Source: a virus. Taken from it: a DNA stretch of 53,289 bases. The translations under genes were made by a program, and so were the position numbers. The notes under the pieces are model-generated. The model was not told the origin of the DNA. It searched no databases and was given only the letters and a program-made list of their open reading frames with translations. Each line of letters starts with the position of its first letter. Positions within the stretch are counted from its first letter, which is position 1. Location of the stretch: IMG/VR virus record IMGVR_UViG_3300025652_000005, positions 1 to 53,289 of that record, one strand, 5' to 3'. Shown here one piece after another: positions 7,704-15,147 of the stretch.

Positions 7704-8149
7704 TGGCAGAGAAGAGCGTACAAAAGCCGTTTGCGGCTGCTAAAGAGAAGTTCACACCACTCGAAAGTTTAGTACGCTCTGCACTCGTCAGGGCGGGTAA
7801 CTTCTCACCTTCGCGTGTAGATGGTGAAGTTATGATGATGATGATCGAGCTTGCCAATCGGGTTGTCGAAGAAGTTCGCGCCCACCCGTACTGGACTGGT
7901 GGCGATATTGACTACTACGTAGATGTCCAAGAGCGCAGACCTATTCCCGATCTGATAATGATTGACGGGTTGTCTGCGCATTACTTTATCCAACAAGGTT
8001 CCGATAAGGCTATGGTACACTTGCAACTGTATCAGTCCGGCATGACCAACATTCTACATCAGAGGTCTAATGGGAACAAACCGTACGTTCGTACGATAAT
8101 GGACGGCGGTTCCAACCCTTCGTACAAGCCAAGGACGGTTAGTGAATGA
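7703..8149 (+). CDS. Probable head-tail connector / adaptor protein
   Basis: 148 residues with helical N-terminal half (LESLVRSALVRAG, VMMMMIELANRVVEEVRAHPYW) followed by a beta segment, ending in a flexible polar tail. This size, the helical layout and the place between capsid and nozzle gene match podovirus head-completion/adaptor proteins (the role of T7 gp11 or P22 gp4). The assignment is by context; no diagnostic motif is present. It overlaps the next gene by 4 nt. Confidence 0.5.
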   Translation: MAEKSVQKPFAAAKEKFTPLESLVRSALVRAGNFSPSRVDGEVMMMMIELANRVVEEVRAHPYWTGGDIDYYVDVQERRPIPDLIMIDGLSAHYFIQQGSDKAMVHLQLYQSGMTNILHQRSNGNKPYVRTIMDGGSNPSYKPRTVSE

Positions 8150-9663
8150 CCAGACTAGCGTACGCACCCTTATCCGTTAAGAGCGACTTTACTTCCTACT
8201 ATGGGTTTAGGGGCATTGACCGTTCGCGCGACATTACAGCTCTTGAGACGGAGAAAGACCAAAACTTCTGGAAGCTGGAAAACTGTTACGTTGACTATCG
8301 CGGTCAGTTGATACGCGATCCTGCGTTCTACCTTCACAAAGGCTCTAACCGATTTCCAGTAAAGTGCGTTAGATTTTACAGCCGTGAGGGAATTGTCTTC
8401 GCGGAAGAAGATGCTGCGAGTACGCACTTGGCTTCAGACAGGGGGCACCGTCTTGATGAGGCGATGCCCAAGGGCGCTATCGTTGGCATGACAAACTTTA
8501 AGGGTAAGGTTCACATCTTCTCAAGAGATAGTCGGATGTACCGCTACGACGGGTTCGAATTTTCCACATCCACTTCCTCGATCAAGCCGCAGTTCGGCGT
8601 ACCCATCCAACGACGACTAGCTGTTGCTGGGTTCAAAGACAGGCCGACCGTTGTGGAGTTCTCTCGCGTAGACAACCCAGACATCTTTTTGGATGAAGAA
8701 GCTCCGACAGAAGAAGTCACGAGAGCTGCCTTTATCGACATATCTAACCTCATCGGCACTGCTGACCAGATTGTCGGGATGGGTACATTCGAAGCCAACC
8801 GTCTAGCAATATTCACAAAAGACCAAACATTAGTTTACGTCATCGACCCTGATTTTGAGCAGTGGCAGCTAGACAGTCGTGCTAACCTTCGTATCGGGTG
8901 CGTATCCCACAACACGATTGCCAACTCTGGTTCTGACTTATTGTTCTGCTCACGCCGAGGCATCCACTCGATCATGCGCTCATCAAACGGTATTACGATT
9001 TCTGAAGCATCGTTGTCTGACGAAGTAGAGCCTCTTTATCAAGAACTCGTACGCACGACACCTGACCCCGAAACTATATCTGCGGTCTTCGACCCCGATA
9101 CGCTGACGTACCACGTCTTCTTTCCCCGCCCAGGCGGTTCGAACACTGTACGCTTGAGTATGAACTTCCGCGCAGGATACGAGAACGTGAACTTCCAATT
9201 AGGCGACACGCTGTTACCGCGTTGCGGAACCTTTTTAGGTGGCCGCTTAATGTTCGGAACTTCAGACGGAGTTTACGAGGCGACGGATCGTGTGCTTATT
9301 CAGACCACGGGGGCAGCAGAGCTGCGGCGATCCCCGATGGTCGCTGAGACGCCTGTGTTATGGTTGGGCGACTTCCTTGGTACAAAGAGGTCTCACACCT
9401 TCATCGTCCAAGCCACAGGTACAGGTCGCTTCTACGTAGACTTCACAGATGAAGTTGGCGGTGACATGGCCTCGATAGAAGTTAATCTCGACAGGATCGA
9501 GGGCGACGAAAAATGGGGAGATGCGCCTCTGCTCCATGACTACTCCTTCCCATTTAACCACATTTTCCGAGGCGTTCGAATGAGATTTCGCACCGATGAA
9601 AAAGACACGAAGAGCGAAGTGACGGTGATTAGCTTTGCATTCTTGAACCATAAGGACAAATAA
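8146..9663 (+). CDS. Probable tail nozzle / hub protein
   Basis: 505 residues, almost entirely beta. N-terminal part resembles the beginning of podovirus tail-hub proteins (KLENCYVDYRGQLIRDPAF). Repeated short blades follow, such as KGKVHIFSRDSRMYRYDG, EANRLAIFTKDQTLVYVID and SDLLFCSRRGIHSIMRS, suggesting a beta-propeller like the T7 gp12 nozzle or P22 gp10. It would form the DNA exit channel below the connector. No enzymatic motif. Tight overlap with the connector gene and the following fibre gene supports the tail assignment. Confidence 0.65.
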   Translation: MTRLAYAPLSVKSDFTSYYGFRGIDRSRDITALETEKDQNFWKLENCYVDYRGQLIRDPAFYLHKGSNRFPVKCVRFYSREGIVFAEEDAASTHLASDRGHRLDEAMPKGAIVGMTNFKGKVHIFSRDSRMYRYDGFEFSTSTSSIKPQFGVPIQRRLAVAGFKDRPTVVEFSRVDNPDIFLDEEAPTEEVTRAAFIDISNLIGTADQIVGMGTFEANRLAIFTKDQTLVYVIDPDFEQWQLDSRANLRIGCVSHNTIANSGSDLLFCSRRGIHSIMRSSNGITISEASLSDEVEPLYQELVRTTPDPETISAVFDPDTLTYHVFFPRPGGSNTVRLSMNFRAGYENVNFQLGDTLLPRCGTFLGGRLMFGTSDGVYEATDRVLIQTTGAAELRRSPMVAETPVLWLGDFLGTKRSHTFIVQATGTGRFYVDFTDEVGGDMASIEVNLDRIEGDEKWGDAPLLHDYSFPFNHIFRGVRMRFRTDEKDTKSEVTVISFAFLNHKDK

Positions 9664-9665
9664 GA

Positions 9666-11234
9666 ATGGCTCGTTTAAAAGTATTATACCCTGGCAACCA
9701 CACCAGCTCATCTAACATTGGGGCCGACATTGAGAACATTGTCCGTTACCTAAACTCTGCGGAGGTTGGTGACTTTACTCTCTCGGAACTTTTAAAGGTA
9801 ATGTTCGATGCAAATGGAACTTTGGTTGCCCCGATTGATTTGCGAAATGACCCGATCCTTGGGCTGCAATATCGTGCAGGCGTTTACACTGAAATAGGCG
9901 ACGGCTGGAAAACCATCGCGTCCTCTGCTGATATACGCGGTACATCTGGGCTAGATGTCGCCACGATTGGTGCGCCACTTTTCTCCGCACGGGAGGACTT
10001 GGTAGTAAATAGTTCTGACGCAAACGGGACCATAGCTAATCCTACAGGGGCGACAATCTTCAGTTTCTCGCACGAAGTTGCCGACGCCATTGTTGTCTAT
10101 CTGAACGGCGCTCTGCAAGCGGTCTCCACTTACTCCTCAAGTGCTGCCGCAAACACGGTGACGCTGAGTGCTCCTACGGACGCTGACGACCTTGTTACGA
10201 TCTATAAGGTGCAATCAGCGAACGATACGGGGTTTACCAGAGAGGACGTACTGTCTGGTGAGGCTCAAGCTGTGTTCCCTTTTGTCCACACAGCAGACCA
10301 AAAGGTTCTTGTGTCACGAAACGGCGTTTTGCAGCGCGAGGGTGGTACGAATGACTACACTACCCAGCCAATAAACTCTACAATAACCTTCACTTCAGCA
10401 TTGCTGGCGGGTGACGCAATTACGTTTATGATCGTTGAGGATACCTCCCAAGTTCGGGTCAGTGGCCTTATGACTGAAGACAAGTTCACTGACGCAAACG
10501 GTTTTGTACCTTTCTCGAAGTTAGCTATTGCTGACGATCAAATACCGCAATCCAAAGTGTCAGGTGTCACAAGCCTTTTGGCAAACCGTGGCCGCGTATA
10601 TGTTAGCTCTTCGGTGCCTGAGACAGCAAATGCTGGTGACTTCTGGGTGGACACCGCGTCCTCGCCTAACGTCTTAAAATTCTACAATGGCACAGGATGG
10701 CTCCTTACCAGTCCCGACACAGGCATCCCCACGTTCACATCACCTAACGCTCTTCAATTCCTTCGGGTGAACTCGACAGGTGGTGGCCTTGAGTTTTCAG
10801 ATATTGATTTTACAGCGGTTATTCCAAAAACTTACATTGGCGCTGCTGACGGCGTAGCTGGCCTTGACGCAACGGGTCGCCTACCGATAGCCCAACTTCC
10901 TGACACGTTTGCGACCCGCAGCTACTTCTTCCAAAAAGACGGTGCTATCGCCAACGGTGCGTTTGTAGTTACACGGGCGTTCAAACAGAACGTGCGGTTA
11001 GACGCTGTAGCCGCCAAGACGACTTCTGGTACGGCCAACGTGCAGCTTAAAATAAACGGCGTTAATGCTGGTGATGTTATTCCAGTGACAAGCACGCTGA
11101 CAGAGCAAAACCTTTCAGCGTCCATTGCGGTTGATGCGACCACAACTTCCCGTGAGATTGGTTTCGAGGTCACTTCTGCGACTGGTGTAACTGACATCGA
11201 AGTCACCTTGGCAGCCGTCATCACCAATGTCTGA
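9666..11234 (+). CDS. Tail fibre protein with tail-attachment N-terminus
   Basis: 522 residues. Residues about 15-100 share a pattern with the protein at 51705 (YLNSAEVGDFTLSELLKVMFD versus YLEDAEMGSLTLAQLMGKLFD), so both probably carry the same tail-docking domain. Then come two beta modules of the repeated 'VADAIVVYLNGAL' / 'DQKVLVSRNGVLQ' type, a shaft segment with GDFWVDTASSPNVLKFYNGTGW (a common fibre element), and a Thr/Ala-rich C-terminal beta domain. It is a receptor-binding or shaft fibre. It overlaps the following gene by 8 nt. Confidence 0.75.
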   Translation: MARLKVLYPGNHTSSSNIGADIENIVRYLNSAEVGDFTLSELLKVMFDANGTLVAPIDLRNDPILGLQYRAGVYTEIGDGWKTIASSADIRGTSGLDVATIGAPLFSAREDLVVNSSDANGTIANPTGATIFSFSHEVADAIVVYLNGALQAVSTYSSSAAANTVTLSAPTDADDLVTIYKVQSANDTGFTREDVLSGEAQAVFPFVHTADQKVLVSRNGVLQREGGTNDYTTQPINSTITFTSALLAGDAITFMIVEDTSQVRVSGLMTEDKFTDANGFVPFSKLAIADDQIPQSKVSGVTSLLANRGRVYVSSSVPETANAGDFWVDTASSPNVLKFYNGTGWLLTSPDTGIPTFTSPNALQFLRVNSTGGGLEFSDIDFTAVIPKTYIGAADGVAGLDATGRLPIAQLPDTFATRSYFFQKDGAIANGAFVVTRAFKQNVRLDAVAAKTTSGTANVQLKINGVNAGDVIPVTSTLTEQNLSASIAVDATTTSREIGFEVTSATGVTDIEVTLAAVITNV

Positions 11235-12366
11235 CCTTAATCTCAGCCCACAAGAACAGAACATCGTCGATTACCACAACGGTTCGATGAGCTCTGGTCA
11301 TGTGGGCAGGGATGACCAAGGCAGACCTATGACAGTCTACTCTACAGGCATCAGGGTTGAGCGGGGTCCACACAAAGGTAAGTTTGTGTCGGTGCCAGGA
11401 TGGGTGCCAAGCGTAAACGCAGACAGACCTTTGACCGAAGGCGAGGCTTTCGAACACTGGGAAGCTGAAATCAATGAGGGCAAGTGGCCCTTCTATGAAA
11501 GTGGCCCAGCGCTCAACTCGCGATCACAGGAGATACACACCATTATGGACAACGATCTAATCCACATTAACGAAGAAGAGAGCAAGATACTGGCTCCTAG
11601 CCTAAACCCCTCGACGCAAAGAGGGATACCCACCATCAAGGGCGAAGAGGGCCACTTCAAGGCTTACGACCATCGGCAGTTGATGACCCACCTCCCAAAC
11701 AAGATGGGACCGGGCGCGGCGGCGGCTGGCCCTATGGGGACTTCGGGTATGCACTATGTTGACCGAGACGGCGAGTTGACGACCGGAATGCGCGGAGAAA
11801 AGACACCCGCTCATATCTCCAAAAACCAAGACACGCAGGAAAGTTTTCTTGCTTCTGAGATGTCTCGCAACTCTATGGAGCAATTACGCGCTTCGTTGCC
11901 TAGAAATGTCCAAGACAACTTGACGGGCGACATGCTCTTGGAGCTGGCAGACGACGGCAAGTACAGCTTGCTGGTGGGTGATAAGGACAGTGGTTACGTA
12001 GAACTTTCGTACGGACCAGATGATTACCAGGACGCTCTTTCTGATGTGAAGCGTGCGTACAACTACTCAGCTCAGACGGGTGACGCAAACATGGACGCTG
12101 GCTTCTTGGGCCGAGCTTCCTCTGCGTACAGGTACAACGGCTACACAGAAGCGTTGCTTCGCAAAACTGGAGAGGGTCGCCTCTCTGAGATAAAGTCCAA
12201 CCCGTTTGCTTCTGAGGAAGACGTGCTTTCCGCTCTGGAAGAGATCGACGCCATGAATGATGAGGTCAGTCGCCAGAAAGGTCACGAGAGCACGAAGCAA
12301 CTTTCCTACTCAAAACGTGCGCTGGACAGGGAGGCTAAAATGAGAGCCGCCAAGATGATGCAGTGA
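11227..12366 (+). CDS. Unrecognised virion protein
   Basis: 379 residues, polar throughout. N-terminal part (MTVYSTGIRVERGPHKGKFVSVPGWVP, RPLTEGEAFEHWEAEINEGKWPFY) is compact and looks folded; the middle is disordered and Gly/Met-rich; the C-terminal 130 residues are helical and charged, ending with KMRAAKMMQ. No catalytic motif found. Located between fibre and internal-protein genes and translationally coupled to the fibre, so a virion component is likely. No function can be assigned. Confidence 0.65.
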   Translation: MSDLNLSPQEQNIVDYHNGSMSSGHVGRDDQGRPMTVYSTGIRVERGPHKGKFVSVPGWVPSVNADRPLTEGEAFEHWEAEINEGKWPFYESGPALNSRSQEIHTIMDNDLIHINEEESKILAPSLNPSTQRGIPTIKGEEGHFKAYDHRQLMTHLPNKMGPGAAAAGPMGTSGMHYVDRDGELTTGMRGEKTPAHISKNQDTQESFLASEMSRNSMEQLRASLPRNVQDNLTGDMLLELADDGKYSLLVGDKDSGYVELSYGPDDYQDALSDVKRAYNYSAQTGDANMDAGFLGRASSAYRYNGYTEALLRKTGEGRLSEIKSNPFASEEDVLSALEEIDAMNDEVSRQKGHESTKQLSYSKRALDREAKMRAAKMMQ

Positions 12367-12373
12367 GGACGAC
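12365..12373 (+). promoter_or_regulatory. Recurring (A/G)GGACGAC element
   Basis: GAGGACGAC overlaps the TGA stop of the preceding gene and lies about 50 bases before the next start. It is a weaker match to the elements at 5851 and 7237. Confidence 0.25.
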
Positions 12374-12421
12374 AATGATGTTGTCTGAGACTTATAGTCC
12401 TAGAAAATAAAGGAGCCTGTG

Positions 12422-12664
12422 ATGGCATTTAGTACAGAAATTTTTGGCCCGAACACCGGAACGTCTATTGCGGCACGTCGTGAAGCTGGATCAACGGAGC
12501 AGACAGCAGAAATGGGACGTGGTGGTGACAGCATGGTTGTTCGTGCGTCACCGTTCACAATCAAGTTGCTTCAAGACATCGGTGGCGCAGGCTCGTTTAA
12601 CCCTGAGACGGGTATGCTTGAGTTCTACAACGTAGATGAAGCTGTGAAGAAAATGATGGGGTAA
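12422..12664 (+). CDS. Hypothetical small protein
   Basis: 80 residues with AAGGAG seven bases upstream of ATG (an adjacent GTG at 12419 is a less likely start). N-terminal half polar and Gly/Thr-rich; C-terminal part SPFTIKLLQDIGGAGSFNPETGMLEFYNVDEAVKKMM looks like a short helix-hairpin. No family recognised. The stop overlaps the acetyltransferase start (TAATG). Confidence 0.6.
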   Translation: MAFSTEIFGPNTGTSIAARREAGSTEQTAEMGRGGDSMVVRASPFTIKLLQDIGGAGSFNPETGMLEFYNVDEAVKKMMG

Positions 12665-13122
12665 TGAAGGTTAGGGACGCAAAATTATCTGATGCTTCGG
12701 CTATCGTCGAGTTGCTATCAGAGTTTTTTAAAGAAAGCCGTTATGGGCGTTCTAATGTAAAATTTTGCGGTGATGTTATGTTAAGGACTGTTAATGGTTT
12801 CTTGGAAAATATGCCAAGAACTTTTTGCAGGGTAGTTGAGCGCGGCACTCAGTTGACGGGCCTTATCTTAGCTGACTATTCACATATGCCCTTCGCTGAA
12901 GGCATATGGTCTCGCGTTGCGTTTCTATACATTTCCCCGAAACACCGTGGAGGCATGTCGGCCTACCGAATGGTGAAGAGTTATATCTTGTGGGCAAAGA
13001 GCATTGGCGCATTAGAAATTCATGGAGGCACAGCCAGTGGCGTATCTCCACAACTAACAACTGGCTTATATAAGCGATTGGGCTTTGAAGAGGCTGGATA
13101 CACAATGAGGTTTGTACAATGA
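12664..13122 (+). CDS. GNAT-family N-acetyltransferase
   Basis: 152 residues with the GNAT layout: N-terminal KVRDAKLSDASAIVELLSEF, the acetyl-CoA-binding motif A region FLYISPKHRGGMSAYRMVKSY (the usual Q/R-x-x-G-x-G/A loop is HRGGMS here), and the C-terminal LYKRLGFEEAGYTM. GNAT enzymes transfer an acetyl group from acetyl-CoA to an amine. The substrate is unknown; it could be a virion protein, a host protein or a defence target. The first 200 bases are clearly more A+T-rich than the surrounding structural genes, which suggests a separate origin. It is coupled to both neighbours by overlapping stop/start codons, so it is expressed with the virion genes. Confidence 0.85.
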   Translation: MKVRDAKLSDASAIVELLSEFFKESRYGRSNVKFCGDVMLRTVNGFLENMPRTFCRVVERGTQLTGLILADYSHMPFAEGIWSRVAFLYISPKHRGGMSAYRMVKSYILWAKSIGALEIHGGTASGVSPQLTTGLYKRLGFEEAGYTMRFVQ

Positions 13123-14186
13123 CAACTTTTAGAGACCTTGTTGGTCAAAATCCGATTAAGCCTATGATTGCTTACGGCTCATGCTTTAGCAGCTCCACCC
13201 CCAGCTCCAGCTCCGAGCCCAGCAACAACGATCCTGCACCCGCCGCACCCGCGAAAACATACGACAGTTTGGCCGACGCCGCCGCAGATGGCCAGCACGG
13301 TCAAGCTGTAAACATTACCGGCAAAGGTTCACAAATGGTGTCGTTCGCCGACAAAAGCTACGACGACAAAATGGCGAACGTGTCAGCAAATGTCAGCAAT
13401 CCCGGCAGCTCCACCCCCAGCAACAGCAACAGCGACAGTGGTAACACTGCTCGGATGAATTTAGCCAACGATCTCACACCGGGTAATGACACTGTATACG
13501 TTAATGGCCAGCTACAAAATACTGACGGCAGCGCTGTCACTGAGAATACAGGCTGGCAGAACGCTACTAACCTTGCCACACCGGGCGATGGCAAAACGTA
13601 CGTAGATGGTCAGTTGACTTCCACCAATGCCGCCGTTGTACCCGAACAATACACACACCAAACCGACAACGACAATACGGGCGGCACTTATCTTGCCAGT
13701 CAAAACCCTACAGTCGATACCGCCACCACCACCACCACGAATACCTCCACAACAGACGTGATCGAAGACGACGACGACGATATTGATGACTTAAAGGAGA
13801 TACTCGAAACTTTCACTACAGTTTATGTTGATAGCGGCAATGGCGGTGGTGGCGGTGGTGGTGGTGGTAACAACACATCTTTGCCAGATGATTACCTAAC
13901 AGAAGAAGACTTGGCGACTTATCTTGAGAACATTGATAGAAGCTCAAATGCTTATGATCCAGCGGCGTTTCTAAATGCGTACGGCTTCGCTCTTGAGGCC
14001 AATGAGGAACTTATTGGTAGCACCATATCTGAAGATGGCCTCTATATGCGCCGAGCAGTCAGAGACAAGATCACGGGTGAGATAAGATACGTAAATGTCC
14101 CCATTGGTGCAGGCGCTATCCACGGCAACAATGGAGCGTCCCAGTTTAGGATGGAACGCCGCAACGGCTTCGGCACTATGGTTTAG
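13119..14186 (+). CDS. Low-complexity virion protein with poly-Asp and poly-Gly
   Basis: 355 residues. The first 215 are Ser/Asn/Thr/Asp-rich with a duplicated unit (LTPGNDTVYVNGQLQ and LATPGDGKTYVDGQLT). A DDDDDIDD stretch and a run of nine Gly follow, then a compact C-terminal domain (about 260-355: YLTEEDLATYLENIDRSSNAYDPAAF...). The layout suggests a flexible linker protein of the internal core or tail. No known family. It overlaps the acetyltransferase stop by 4 nt. Confidence 0.6.
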   Translation: MTTFRDLVGQNPIKPMIAYGSCFSSSTPSSSSEPSNNDPAPAAPAKTYDSLADAAADGQHGQAVNITGKGSQMVSFADKSYDDKMANVSANVSNPGSSTPSNSNSDSGNTARMNLANDLTPGNDTVYVNGQLQNTDGSAVTENTGWQNATNLATPGDGKTYVDGQLTSTNAAVVPEQYTHQTDNDNTGGTYLASQNPTVDTATTTTTNTSTTDVIEDDDDDIDDLKEILETFTTVYVDSGNGGGGGGGGGNNTSLPDDYLTEEDLATYLENIDRSSNAYDPAAFLNAYGFALEANEELIGSTISEDGLYMRRAVRDKITGEIRYVNVPIGAGAIHGNNGASQFRMERRNGFGTMV

Positions 14187-14197
14187 GAGACTATAAC

Positions 14198-15136
14198 ATG
14201 CTCGATCTGATAATGGCTGGCACGTCTCTTTATAATGCGCTCAAATCAAACGACAGAGCTGACGACGCAAGCGATCAGCAGTCGGCATTAACTGCCGCTG
14301 AAATTGCACGTAACGAAAAGATAATGGAGCTTTACGCCTCCGGCTCTGTCGAAATGCAAAAAGCGATGGAGACGGTTTTAGCAAACGCTGGTAGCTTTGC
14401 TGAAATTTCGCCAGAAAACTTTGTCAATCTCAGGAACTACTTCACCTCAGAGCGCAAGCAAGAAGACCTACAGAACGAAAACGATGTCTACTCAGCAGAC
14501 AATCTTGCCCGTGAGTTCGGCGCGAGCACCTTCGACTTTGCCCCAGACATTGATCGGGTAGCGCAAAAGTTTATTAATGCTCGCATGGCAAACGCAGGGC
14601 GTGCCGTAGATGAAACTATGTCGCGTGGCCAAGCAGACTTGTACGCAAAAGGAATGGACAACAGTACGCTTGAAGTCCAGCTCCGCAAGAGCGCTGCCGA
14701 TCTAAAGGCGCAGGCGTACAACCAAGCCTTGCTAGACGGCACGAACGACGCACTTACGTATGTTAAGGGCGTTCAGGGTGTCAGCGAGAGAGAGCAGTTC
14801 ATGGACGTAACTGAGCGTCGGTTCGGCCAACAGTTGATTAAGGACTACATGGGTATGCCGACTGACACTGCCCTTAAAGATTTCGAAACCGCGAACAATG
14901 TTATGAACAACCAGAGCAGCATGTACACTGACTATGCCGCAACTATGGGTGACATAGCGGCAGCACCGTACAAGTTCGCGGCTGATGGCCAGACCGCCGC
15001 CGGATTTGGCAACGCTCTTAGCAGCGCTAATAGTATGTCCAAACGCTTGAACGACAACGCCAATGACGCGGGTGGTACGTTCGGAACATGGTACGATAGG
15101 GTCACAGGCTACAACGACCGCACCCCGGTAGGTTAA
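14198..15136 (+). CDS. Probable internal (ejected) virion protein
   Basis: 312 residues with AGGAGA upstream. It is helical, with Ala/Gln/Asn-rich segments (LRKSAADLKAQAYNQALLDGTNDAL, YAATMGDIAAAPYKFAADGQTAAGFGNAL) and a short hydrophobic N-terminus (MLDLIMAGTSLYNAL). This resembles the smallest of the three internal or ejection proteins of podoviruses (T7 gp14 / P22 gp7 role). It is followed by two larger genes in the same order as those modules. Assigned by composition and order. Confidence 0.6.
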   Translation: MLDLIMAGTSLYNALKSNDRADDASDQQSALTAAEIARNEKIMELYASGSVEMQKAMETVLANAGSFAEISPENFVNLRNYFTSERKQEDLQNENDVYSADNLAREFGASTFDFAPDIDRVAQKFINARMANAGRAVDETMSRGQADLYAKGMDNSTLEVQLRKSAADLKAQAYNQALLDGTNDALTYVKGVQGVSEREQFMDVTERRFGQQLIKDYMGMPTDTALKDFETANNVMNNQSSMYTDYAATMGDIAAAPYKFAADGQTAAGFGNALSSANSMSKRLNDNANDAGGTFGTWYDRVTGYNDRTPVG

Positions 15137-15147
15137 GGAGGCACTAA

